Made by a program: the position numbers and the translations under genes. The notes under the pieces are model-generated. The model searched no databases. It worked only from the letters and a program-made list of their open reading frames with translations, and was not told where the DNA came from. DNA of 64,000 nt from Closterium sp. Naga37s-1 (Eukaryota > Streptophyta > Zygnematophyceae > Desmidiales > Closteriaceae). Positions 39,131 through 50,739 of this stretch are shown here, piece by piece (position 1 is the stretch's first letter; each line of letters starts with the position of its first letter). The stretch covers positions 69,501 through 133,500 of the forward strand of contig CANJKZ010000820.1 of assembly GCA_947471745.1 (NCBI GenBank). The letters are read 5' to 3'.

Positions 39131-42008
39131 TCAAATCACAGTTGTGACCGAGTTCATGGCATCTCCATCACCCCCAGCAGCAGCAGCATCCTCTTCAGCA
39201 GAGCGAGGTTGCGAGGTGTGTGCGCGCCCCCCCATGGCGCTGATGCGACGGCACAGGCGGCACGGCAGAGTGTCAAACCCCATCCTCAGCGCTCGCTGCA
39301 GCCCCCCCAGCACTCCGCACCTGGGGGGTGAGGGGGATGATGGTGGCGGGCGGGAGGAGTTCGGGGGCGAAGGTGGTTCGGGGTGGCACTGTGCAAGGAG
39401 TGGCAAGCAGGTGAGTGCGCGTGCAGGGGCACACACATAAAGAGCGCACAGCAGTGCGGTGTGTTGCAGGGGCTCACCGGCGCCAGGCGTGCAGGGAGAG
39501 GTACGCCGCGGCGTTGCTGCGCATGGCGTGCACGCGCCGCACTATGCTCTCCTGGCTCTCCTTCCCGCCCTCCATGAACGACTCCGGTGGGGCAAACTCT
39601 CCCACGTCTGGCGCCCCGTAGTAGATCGGCACACTGCCTGCCATGGGAGTGTGGGGGGTGAGGTAGCACGGTGCGGCATGCTTGACGCTTTTACCTTCCG
39701 AGACTCTCTCACGGGCTATCGCTTCCCGGAACAGGTGGGAATGGTGCGGTGTACGCATACACAAGGGCGTGTGCATGTGAGCAAGAGCACATTCTGTGCT
39801 ACACGTGTAGCCTGTTAAGGGGTGCATGGTGTGTGGGTGGGGAAAGGTGTGAAGAGGGGTGGGTGCGTACCTGCGAGGAGGGGCAGGAAGAACTTCTCAG
39901 TGACGTAGGCGGGGCGGTGGTGGCGCTCGATGGCGAGGGAGAAGAGGAAGTGCGACTGTGCACACGCCAGCTCCCCCCACCACCCCGCATACGGCCCCCC
40001 GCGCGCCCCTCCTCCCCCGCCACCCCCGACTGCCTCGTCCACGCCAGCCATCTCCCGGTCCCTCGCCGTCCATCCTGCCCCCTCCTCCGCCCCCCCTGCA
40101 CTCCCCTCTCCCTCCTTCTCCCCCTGCCCCTCCTTCCCCCCTACCTCCCCTTGCGCCACTGCACCCCCCCTTCCGCTCCCCCCCACAGCTGCTGTCCCCC
40201 TTGCAACGGCCCCACCCAAGAATCCTACACCAGGCCCCCCCGTCCCCCTTTGCCCGAGCACCTGCGCCTGCCCCCGCGCCCCTGCGCCCTGCGCCCCTGC
40301 CCCCTTGGGTGCGTGCGAGTACTGGCAGCGGGGGAAGGCACGGCGCAGGGAGCGGCGCAGCGGGAGGGGCGTCTGCAGGCCGAAGCGGTGCGTGAGGGGG
40401 TGCGCCAGTAGCAGCGGCGCTGCTGCCGCCCGCCACGGCGAGTAGCGCGATGAGGCATGGAAGATGGCCAGAGCCTGGGAGGGGGAGATGGGGGTGGGAG
40501 CGGGGAAGAAGGGGTGTGAATGAGTGTTAAAACCGGCTCTCTCTCTTGTTCTACATGCAACTAGAGTGAAGCAAGGCAAGGAAGGAGCAAGAAACAGCAG
40601 CAGGGCGGCAGGGCACTTACGGGGGACTTGGCAGCAGCAATGAGGCGGTTGTGGTCGGCGAGCAGCAGGTTGGTTGCATACGTGCACTGCACGTCCGCAC
40701 CCGGGCCATACCCCACCGTCACATCCACCCCACTGCCTGCCTGCGCGCCCTCTCCCCCCTCTCCCCCCTCCCCCTCCGCCTCCATGGCCACGTGCACGAG
40801 CAGCGGGTCGCCCTTGACTCTCACCCCCCTGGGCGCGCCCCCCTCGTACAGCATGGCGTCGGGGCGCGCGGCCAGCACCTCACTGCGCGACAGCGTGCAG
40901 GAGAGGCCGCAGGGGCACGAGAAGAAGCCCTCCAGCCACGCGGGCAGCGACGACGACGCCATGACCTGCACCGCGTGGTTGCAAGGGCAGCGGGATGGGA
41001 ATGCCACCGGACGATCGCGGTTGGGGGACTCGTCAAGAGCAGAAGGAGGAATTAGAAGTAGCAAGCTTGCGAGAGTGAAGGGGAATGTGCGGGTGGGTGG
41101 GGCATGTGGAGGGTGGAGCGCGCACCTGCACGGTGACATGGGGCAGCTTCAGCACCGAGCAGTCACTCGCCTCCTCGCCCTGGAAGCTGCTGCCGCCACC
41201 ACCGCTGCTGCTGCTGTGGCCTGCACGTGCAAGCACAGGGGAGTCAGAGACTGCACATGCCAAACCACCCCCGCCACACCTTCCCACACACCCTGCCACC
41301 TACCGGACCTGCGTGTTTGGCTCGGAATCGCTCGCACCCCACGACTCGGTCCCACTCCGTCCACGCCTCCTCCACTCGCCACGCTTCGCCCTCCACACCC
41401 GCCTCCTCCCCCGCCCACCTGGCCCCGCTCGCCCCCTCTGCTGGTCGTGCTGTGTCAGCCGCCCCGCCACCACGCCCGTCCATCTCCACATTCTGGCCCG
41501 CCCGCCCGCCCGCCCCCCCTGCCTCGCCTGCTGCCCCCTGCTCTGCGCTCCCCAGCCCAGCCATTCCCCCTAGTCCATGCCTTTCCCTCTTCACCTGCGC
41601 TTGCTCCCCCCCCTGGCCCAGCGTCTGCTCCCCCCCATCTTCTTTCCCCCGCCGGCTGCTGCCCTCGCCGCCTTCGTCATCCGACTCATCAAACTCGCCA
41701 CTCAGATCGCGCCACGTGTCACTCTGCCACCCCTCGCCTGCCGCCCACCCTGCCACAGGCGACGGGGCGAGGGATTGCGAGGGGGGATCAGGCGCGGGCA
41801 ATTGGGTCAGGCGACGACGAGCGGGAGCGGGCGACAGCTGCGATGGCGAGGAGCGAACGGGCGACGAGAGGCCTGCGCCGGGAAGAAGGCGGACGAGGCA
41901 GACAAGGCATAGCACGCACAGGAGAGGCGTGCGGATAGGCGCGCGACGACTCCGCGGGGCGGGCATGTGGCGCGGGTGGGGGAACGCGGCGACGTGCGGA
42001 GTGGTCAT
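39131..42008 (-). CDS. GT10 family alpha-fucosyltransferase
   Basis: Type II membrane glycosyltransferase expected to transfer fucose from GDP-fucose in the Golgi. Six exons (42008-41309, 41220-41126, 40965-40621, 40474-39871, 39637-39478, 39320-39131) join in frame to 697 aa. A hydrophobic anchor TPLLCVLCLVCLV lies at about 28-43, followed by an acidic, low-complexity stem. The end of the stem, WTEWDRVVGCERFRAK, resembles plant fucosyltransferases such as FUT11/12. The GT10 signature is clear: FLFSLAIERHHRPA, YVTEKFFLPLLAG, then SVPIYYGAPDVGEFAPPESF (about 555-600). The C-terminus has CRLCRRIS. About 100 Gly-rich residues (437-543) interrupt the catalytic domain just before the signature. 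An earlier TTG at 42065 was rejected as start in favour of ATG at 42008. Linkage and acceptor cannot be told. Confidence 0.85.
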
Positions 42009-42655
42009 GCGGGTGACATCAGCGCTGCAGACGTGCGCAGGTGCGCGATGCGTGACGGCGGGCAACTGTTGTGGATGTGAAGGACCTGGGGACGACAGGT
42101 TATGTTCTTAGAGCAGCCTCTGGTTGGGCGAGTGTAAATGTCCTAATTATCTCTCTTGCTTCAGGTATGCTAAATGTATGCACGTTTCCTAGTATATTGC
42201 TTTCAACATCATCATTGGATTCTTTTGAGCTTAGCAGAGGCAACATTCTGTGCATTTGCATTGCCACAAGCATGACATCTGTCAGGCAGCACAATGACTA
42301 GCCAGCCTAACACGCACGGCACAGCACACCACTCCACGCTACAACCCACTGGCAGTCTGGCCTTGCTGCCCTCCACTTCCACCGCCCTCTAGTGCCTGCA
42401 CGAGGAGACGAGGCACACACAGCACGGTGAGACGGCAGCAGTGCTGGCATTGCAAGGCACCACGGGAAGAGGCAAGAGCGGCAGTGGATTGCAGAAGAGA
42501 ACAACATGTGGGCAGGCGAGGAGAGGGCGGGGTGGGAGGGGGGAGGGAGGAGCGGGGGGGCAGGAGGAAGAGCAAGAAGAGATTTATAAGGAGACCGCGG
42601 GCAGAAGCGGGGGGTGGCTGTGTGGGGTGGGAGGCTCAGCACGGACCAGAGGGTG
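42009..42655. other. Intergenic region between RPL23 and the fucosyltransferase gene
   Basis: Both neighbours are on the minus strand, so this 647-bp stretch holds the RPL23 3' UTR and the fucosyltransferase promoter and 5' UTR. The part at 42100-42300 is AT-rich and the part at 42420-42650 is purine-rich on the plus strand. No gene is seen. Confidence 0.5.
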
Positions 42656-44010
<1,355 letters not shown>

Positions 44011-44258
44011 GGCTGCGTGCTAACCACCTACGAAAGAGATCAGAAAGAATGAGAAGCAGCAGCTAAATAGGGCAGAGAGACCTGCTGAGAGGCGTTCGAT
44101 CTTCAACCATCGACGAACGTGGACCGTCGATGCTCACGTTTGAGGGTTTGGCTCGTGTGGAGGTTTCGAGAGTTGAAGGTCGCGAAAACAAAATTGAAAG
44201 GTTTCGAGGTTACAAGCTGTAGTGACATTCTTCATTAATATAACATTTTGAGCTTATG

Positions 44259-47186
44259 CTATTTGGGAAGAATTTCAAGTGCAACTTCCTTCAAAGATGG
44301 CATCTTGTCTTGTTTGTGGATGCATATCAGCTTCCCGTTCGCATCTTCCCTCAATACTTGCCACGGTCCTGGATATGCCCTGCACCAATCAAGATACATT
44401 GATTCAGAATTACTTTAGGGGGAACCAAGCCAGTACATTGCTCACAATCTTTCTTAACGTACCTGAATAGCTTGCCCCCAAACCGTCCTTTGAAGTTATG
44501 AATGTAATAAGCAGCTTCGAAGAGTGGAAGGAGGACCTTATTGATTTTGGCCAGTTTCGGGTAAAAGAATGACGGGTAGTCTGCCAAACAAGGCAAACCA
44601 AAGGGAAAAAAAGGCACGGTCCTTGAAGAAAAATGCATATCACATCCAAAGAACATTGCGACGGGTATGATCAGGCAGCTGGGTTATGATGCTAGGGTTG
44701 ACAAGGTAAGAATAACGACATGTTACATATTGCTTTCGTTCATGCAACTCACATCCTGATCGGATCCGATCGAGCTCTCCATTGAAGACAACGATTGGCT
44801 GCCCCTTTTGGCTTGCCACGTCACGGTAGAGATCATCAACGGCCAGCATTTCTGCACTCACGGTACGTGGGGGACACGGCAGCAAGGCATGAGATCAGCA
44901 GCAAGGAGTGATAAGCTTCCAGGTATGAAAGGGGCACAGGGCATGCTGCGAGCTCGCAGTGCAGCACAGCAGAGTGGCCCGTGTGAGCGGGGCAGCACAG
45001 CAGAGTGGCCCGTGTGAGCGGGGCAGCACAGCAGAGTGGCCCGTGTGAGCGGGGCAGCACAGCAGAGTGGCCCGTGTGAGCGGGGCAGCACGCACCGTTG
45101 ACGTTGAAGTAGGGGTAGGCGGCGACAAAGAGGCGGTCGGAGGCGGCCACGCGGTCAGCGAGGGGCAGCTTGCGCGAGAAGCCGATGTCCTCCAGCCCCG
45201 TGGGCTTGGTCAGGCAGTCCAGGGGGAACGCCGTGCCCTCAAACACCTCCTGCGCTGCCGGCAGCTCGTTGGCGTCCGGGAAGAACTGTGGCGTGCAGTG
45301 CAGTGGTGTGGGGGCAAAGGGGGTGAGAGAAGGGGTAGGGGCAGCCGTTAGCATGCAGGGAGAAGGATGGGGTAGGGTCAGAAGGGAGAGGGGAAGGGTA
45401 GGGAAAGTCAGGGAGGTGCGGTGCAGCGGGAGCGATGGCGCGGTGCAACTCACAAGGCGCACGGAGGAGGGTGGGGGGCCTTTTGAGGCGAACATGAGGC
45501 AGTACTGGCGCAGCATTCGCATGCTGTTGGTCATCTCTATCCCGCCCTCCGCATCGCCTGCCACCCGACAGCATGGGGCATGGGACAGGTGCCGAGCCAA
45601 GACGAGTGGAGCACCGGGCAGAGATTGGCAGAGCAAGGTGGGCACCAATGAGACAAGCATTGAAATTGAGGACTCACAACACAAGTTGCAATGAGCGGCA
45701 AGTGTGGCACGATGGCATGTGTGGCTTCAGGTCGTGCATGGAATGTGAGGCATCATGGCGTGTGTGGCATGAGTGGCAGGATGGCATGTGTGGCAGGATG
45801 GCATGTGTGGAATGAGAGCACAGTGAGCCACACAGCCCACCTGGCACGGAGTCAAGGCTGGCCGTGGGGAACTCCACCTCCTGGTGGGCGCACGGGCACC
45901 ACGGCACCATGGCGCGATGGCACCATGGCGCGATGGCATCATGGCGGGATGGCATCATGGCGGGATGGCATCATGGCGGGATGGCATCATGGCGGGATGG
46001 CATCATGGCGGGATGGCATCATGGCGGGATGGCATCATGGCGGGATGGCATCATGGCGGGATGGCATCATGGCGGGATGGCATCATGGCGGGATGGCATC
46101 ATGGCGGGATGGCATCATGGCGGGATGGCATCATGGCGGGATGGCATCATGGCATCAAAGCATAGCATCAGTGCACGACGGACAGCCGCTATCAAACGAG
46201 AACACAAAAAGAACCAAGACGGGTGTGGGCGGGGGGAAGGGGGGCGGGGGGGGGGTTGAAAGATACAGAACGAGACGAATGAGGTACCCTTGGTGAGAGG
46301 CAATGCGGTGGTGAGTGGCCAATCCAGTACGACGAGGTAATGCCACAGGGAATGCGATTAAGAGGGAATGCGATTAAGAGGGAATGCGATTAAGAGGGAA
46401 TGCGATTAAGAGGGAATGCGATTAAGAGGGAATGCGATTAAGAGGGAATGCGATTAAGAGGGAATGCGATTAAGAGGGAACGCGGTGGTACCATGCGGCA
46501 CCTGTGGTTGCGTCTCACCAGTAGCGTGCGGCCATCGGCGAGAGCTGCTTGAGTGGCTTGCTGCGCCTGCAGCACGGGGAACACACACGCCATCCACAAC
46601 ACACGCATCAGATTTGCTGAGCTGGCATCACGGACAGCTAGGAGTATCAACCAGGTCGTCACCATCGTGGCATGCGCGCGCGCATGGGGTGCACATTGCG
46701 ATGCGCGCACCCCCCCCCGCGCTAGCGCCCTCTGCGCGCATTCCTTGCTGCGCGCGCTACCTGTCGGATGGCCTCGTCGTAGTCGCGCGGGAACGGCGCC
46801 AGCTCGCCGCCACCTGCCGCCGCCGCCGCGAGGGTCGCTGCCGCCCTCACCGCGCGCTGGCGGCGACCGCGGGGGCCCGACGTGCATCCATGGTCGTGGG
46901 GGGAGAGGGCGCCAGCGAGGGCGGTGCGCGCATGCAATGCTGTGCGCAGCGGGAAAAATGCGGGCATGCGGCGGTCACTAGCGAGGAGAGCGCAGGACTG
47001 AACGCGCGCTGGAGGAGCGGCGCTTGCGGGGGAAGCAGCCGCGGCAGGTACGAGGGGGCGGGCGACGGAGAGAGCGGAGAGCGGCATGGTGGCGGGCTGG
47101 CTTGGGTTGGGAGTGACGGCAGGCGAGCCTTGAGGACTGGGATTTCTCATATCCGCGATTGTAAGGCGAGCGTGAGAAAGACACAT
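44259..47186 (-). CDS. LPA3: LPA3-like DUF1995 chloroplast protein
   Basis: Member of the DUF1995 family that includes LOW PSII ACCUMULATION 3, a plastid factor for photosystem II assembly; the same domain also occurs in plastid adenylate kinase 5. Eight exons (47186-46761, 46566-46519, 45880-45841, 45557-45454, 45285-45096, 44851-44753, 44580-44463, 44379-44259) join in frame to 381 aa. The first 110 or so residues are rich in Ala, Ser, Pro and Arg and look like a transit peptide. Family blocks follow: FPRDYDEAIRQAQQATQAAL, EVEFPTASLDSVPG, MLRQYCLMFASKGPP, FFPDANELPAAQEVFEG, FNVNEMLAVDDLY, FYPKLAKINKVLLPLFEAAY, YIHNFKGRFGGKLFRAYPGP, then MPSLKEVALEILP at the end. The introns hold three minisatellites. 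LPA3 rather than another DUF1995 paralogue is a likely but unproved assignment. Confidence 0.88.
44945..45091 (-). repeat. 31-bp minisatellite in an LPA3-like intron
   Basis: About 4.5 copies of a 31-bp unit containing GCAGAGTGGCCCGTGTGAGC. On the coding strand the array starts within the first bases after the 5' splice site at 45095. The unit does not include exon sequence. Confidence 0.93.
45902..46158 (-). repeat. 16-bp minisatellite (CATCATGGCGGGATGG) in an LPA3-like intron
   Basis: About 16 copies of CATCATGGCGGGATGG; the first two or three are variants with CACCATGGCGCGATGG. It begins about 20 bp upstream (on the coding strand) of the 40-nt exon 45880-45841. The repeated His/Met/Trp open frames are artefacts. 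Confidence 0.95.
46346..46482 (-). repeat. 16-bp minisatellite (GGGAATGCGATTAAGA) in the same intron
   Basis: Eight to nine copies of GGGAATGCGATTAAGA, again with a 16-bp period. The array starts about 37 bp after the 5' splice site at 46518 and lies in the same intron as the CATCATGG array, with unrelated sequence. Confidence 0.93.
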
Positions 47187-47339
47187 GGTTGGAAGTCAGC
47201 CGGTAAAAAATGGAGACTGTACAAGCACATTCAATATATAGCTAAGACTTAGTGCATAGCTAGCAATACTTCAAACAATAACACAGGACCCGTTTATCCT
47301 TCCTATTCGTATAATCAACCTCTCCCCCCCTTGATCTCA

Positions 47340-49571
47340 TCATATCATATCGAGCACGCGCCGCAGCTGGTCCCTGACAATGGCCATGTCGGGGCGGTTG
47401 TCGCGCTCGTACAGGATGGCGGAGCGGATGGTCGCCAGCACGATGGCGCTGGCAGCGGGCTGCCACTGCCCCGCCAGCGCCGGGTCCAGCACCTGCGCGG
47501 GGTCCGCCTCGCGCGCCACGGCCACGGCCTTGCGCACGGCCTTGAAGCGCGGGCCCTGCGCTGATGCCCCCGACACGAGCTCGAGCAGGAAGATGCCGAA
47601 CGCGTACGTGTCTGATAGACGCGTCAACGTGCCTGGCAGGCCGCGCAGAGCAGTGGCGGGTTGGGTGGGGGGTTAAGAGGGAGGGGTGAAGGCAAGGCGA
47701 AAGTGCATGGACGGAAAGTGGTGATGTCAGATGCCATCAGATGAATGCCGGAAGGGGTGATGTGCTGCTATGGTGCCGTGCTGCTATGGTGTCGTGCTGC
47801 TGTGCACGTGGCAAGGTGCAGTGGGGAGGGCAGGGGGGAGGGCAGGTGGCGGACCGGAGTCGAAGTAGGCGGGGTCGATGTAGGACATGGAGGAGGCGCC
47901 CCTCATCTGCACGTGCATCTTCCAATCCGCCACCACCCGCGCCAACCCATAGTCCGCCACCACTGGCGTGCCGTCCTGCTCCCCCCCGCAACAGCAGCAG
48001 CAGCAGGGGTAGGGAGGGTGGGTGAAGGAAGAAAGCAAACATCTTCCTTTTATTAGGCAAAACAGTATTGGCCCAGCCATGGAGCTACAGTGAGGGCGAA
48101 ACGATGGAAAAAGCGAGGTAATCTGGGCATGGGCGCAGCAGCAGCAGCTCACGGGTTGCAGGAGGACGTTGGAGGCTTTGAAGTTGCGGTGCACGAGGTT
48201 GAGGCGGTGCAGCTGAGCCAACACGTCCGCACACGTGAATGCCATCTGCACTCTCTCCCTCCACCCGAACTGCACCTCTCCCCGCGCCACTGCATGGTGC
48301 ACGGGTGCAGGGGGCGAGAGGGGGGAATGGCATGGGAGATGCAGGATTGGTATGGCACGGAGGGTGGCATCATGCAGTGGGCTTGCAATGAGCGTGAATG
48401 AATGAACTGCTGAGCTTGCACCTCGTGCCATGAGCTGCTCCACGCACCTCGGGCCATGAGCTGCTCCACGCACCTCGGGCCATGAGCTGCTCCACGCACC
48501 TCGGGCCATGAGCTGCTCCACGCACCTCGTGCCATGAGTTGCTCCACAGTGCCGCCTTCAATGAAGTCACAGATGATGATGGGCGGCCGCTGCGCCACGT
48601 ACCCGTGCACGCGCAGCAGGCTGGCGTGCCGCCCCTCCTCCTCCACCAGCGCGCACTCGTGCTGTTCCCATGTCCGTTGCATGGGCCGTGTGTCACATGC
48701 CATGTGCCATGTGCCATGTGCCATGTGCCATGGAGGAAGGGGCACGGAGCAACAGGGGAAGCAACTGAGCTGGCTGCACAAACGAAGGTCCGTGCAGACA
48801 AGGCAAGGAGGGGGGGATAGGACAGACGACCACTGAGAGCATCCATGCTTGCATCACCTCCCCCTTGCCCCCCTCTTCCGCCCACCCCCTCCTCCCCACC
48901 TCTCCCTTCCCCCCCCACTGACCGCGAAGGTCGCCAGCCCCCCCACGCCCGTGACGGGGTCGCCGTTCAGCACCTTCACCGCCACCGGGATCAGCGCGCG
49001 CGCGCCCGCGCCCTCTGCGCCTTCCCCCTCTGCGCCGTCCCCCTCCGCGCGCGCGGCGTGCGCCCACATGAAGCCCTTGTACACGAACCCGAACGGGCCG
49101 CGCCCCGCGAGCGCCTTGAAGCCCTCTGTGGCGTGCAGCGCGTCCTCGAACGCGTACTCGCGCACCCAGCCCCGCCCGCGCTCCCCCTCTCCCACCGCCC
49201 GCACCGTCGGGTACACGGGATCTGGCACGCGCGAAGGGGAAAGGGGGGAACGGAAAGGGGGTGGGGGGTGGGGGAAGGGGCGGAGCGGGTGAGAACAATA
49301 TAATGAGCGGAGAGCCAGGTGGATGCACATGCACCAGTTGAGTAGAACAGCGTGCACGGTCTGTGTCGGTGCTTTCGCTGGTGAGAGCGCGATGGGTGGT
49401 CACGGCGAGCCGTCGCAAGTGAGAGGCGAATGATGGCGGCACGGAAACGAGGGTGGAGTCACGTGGGGACAGAGAGCGGCAAGGCAGGCAAGAGAGAGCG
49501 AGGCGGGGGACGGGGCAGAGCGGCGTACGCAGTTCACCGTCGCCCACTGGTCGCGAGAAGAGTCCGCCCAT
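47340..49571 (-). CDS. Receptor-like cytoplasmic kinase, probable pseudokinase
   Basis: Six exons (49571-49538, 49221-48923, 48661-48526, 48289-48153, 47975-47855, 47632-47340) join in frame to 339 aa. The start MGGLFS fits an N-myristoylation signal, so plasma-membrane attachment is likely. The kinase domain shows GRGPFGFVYKG, VAVKVLNG (Lys 94), then CDFIEGGTVEQLMAR. The catalytic loop reads HRNFKASN (190-197), with Asn 192 where active kinases have Asp. DFG reads DYG (210-212). The later lobe has YIDPAYFDSG, SDTYAFGIFLLELVSG and ERDNRPDM. Exons 4 and 5 match the plus-strand kinase gene in length (137 and 121 nt), so the two are duplicates. A loss of Asp at this position usually abolishes phosphotransfer, so a scaffold or regulatory role is inferred. 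There is no extracellular or membrane segment. Confidence 0.87.
48419..48548 (-). repeat. 26-bp tandem repeat across the 5' splice site of kinase intron 3
   Basis: Five copies of a 26-bp unit that on the coding strand reads GGAGCAGCTCATGGCCCGAG then GTGCGT. Each has the exon end CGAG and the donor GTGCG. Candidate donors lie at plus positions 48525, 48499, 48473, 48447 and 48421. The first gives the frame used in the gene model. Confidence 0.93.
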
Positions 49572-50739
49572 GACGCTGCGCGTCGCCTGCCGTCGCACGG
49601 CGACGGCGACGCTGAGACCCGGCGACGGGCGCTCAGGATAGTCGCAGAGTGGCTCGACGGGCAGAGTTCGAGAGTCACGCGCGGGTGAGTAGCGGTGACG
49701 GAGAGAACGGACGGCTACGCTGGTGTTACTATCTCACGTGGCCTGAACTGGAGTGACGTGAAGTTCGCGAGTTATGCAATCGACCATGGCTCATCGTGGC
49801 GTGACGACCGCAAGTTAATCTCTGCAGGCTCGATTCGCCGCATGAACCTCTGCCTAAAACGAATCGGCGAACGAGGGGATTGATGTCGTGAAGTTGACGT
49901 CTGTGAATTGATGTCGCCTAAAGATTCCTAACTTGGACTCGAGCTACTGGGAAATACTTGTCACACTGCTCCTCGAGATTGGCTTTCCAATAGACCAGCT
50001 GCGTTGCAACTCAAGAGCTCACGGCTCCCTCCCGCTCGCTTCAAAGCGTCGTGCGCTACTGCCGTTGACCGCACCCAGCCGGATTGGCCGAGTACCCGCC
50101 ATTCACGAAAGTCAAGTCAGACTCGCGAAACAGTTGCGATCGCCAGCGAGATGCAACCAGCGTGCTGCTGCGAAACAGTGGTTTCTGAAACAGTGGTGTT
50201 CCCAAGGTTCGGTTCGGTCGGTCGGCAGGAAAAGTTTGTGTTTCGCGGGTGTCGCATACAATTGCACTTCGTCTCGCCCAGCCACTTCGGAATATTTTTC
50301 ACTCCCAGCAACTAGCTTGCCTCAGCACTGCGACCACCACGTCCGTTTCGTTGAGGCTTTCACGGACACACCACGAACGTCAGTGGACCGCGGGACGCGG
50401 CTTAGGACCGACGAATGGCGTCCACGAGTAGTCTTGAGAGGCCTGAGTTTCCTTTATGTATTGGCTCTGGTGACCGTTAGGTAGTTGGTGATCGTGCTGA
50501 TCCGCAGCAAATAGGAGCGAGTGAACCAACGCTCAGCATTCCCGAGGACGTGCCCTAGACCGAGCGACTTGCTGACTTGCGCCGGCTACTAACTTATAGC
50601 ACACGCGCCACGCGCGGTAGACGAGTCGAGAGTACCGTGCGAGAAGGCCCCAGTCGAGACTCACATCAGGTTGACACGCCTCTCACTGCCCCCCACTCCA
50701 CCCGTGCCGCGTGGCGCTCGTTTATACCGCCACGTGGCG
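49572..50739. promoter_or_regulatory. Bidirectional region between two head-to-head kinase genes
   Basis: These 1168 bp separate the start codons of the two related kinase genes and must hold both promoters and 5' UTRs. I see no gene or obvious repeat. The open frames on the plus strand (for example 49933-50484) lack splice or domain support. Confidence 0.5.

Noticed and set aside
41227..42111. Plus-strand frame of about 290 codons opposite GT10 exon 1
   Set aside because: Antisense shadow of a GC-rich exon; the fucosyltransferase motifs and consistent splice phases support the minus strand.
45691..46296. Met/Ala/Trp/His repeat protein on the plus strand
   Set aside because: It is the 16-bp intronic minisatellite read through; no domain, and antisense to the LPA3-like gene.
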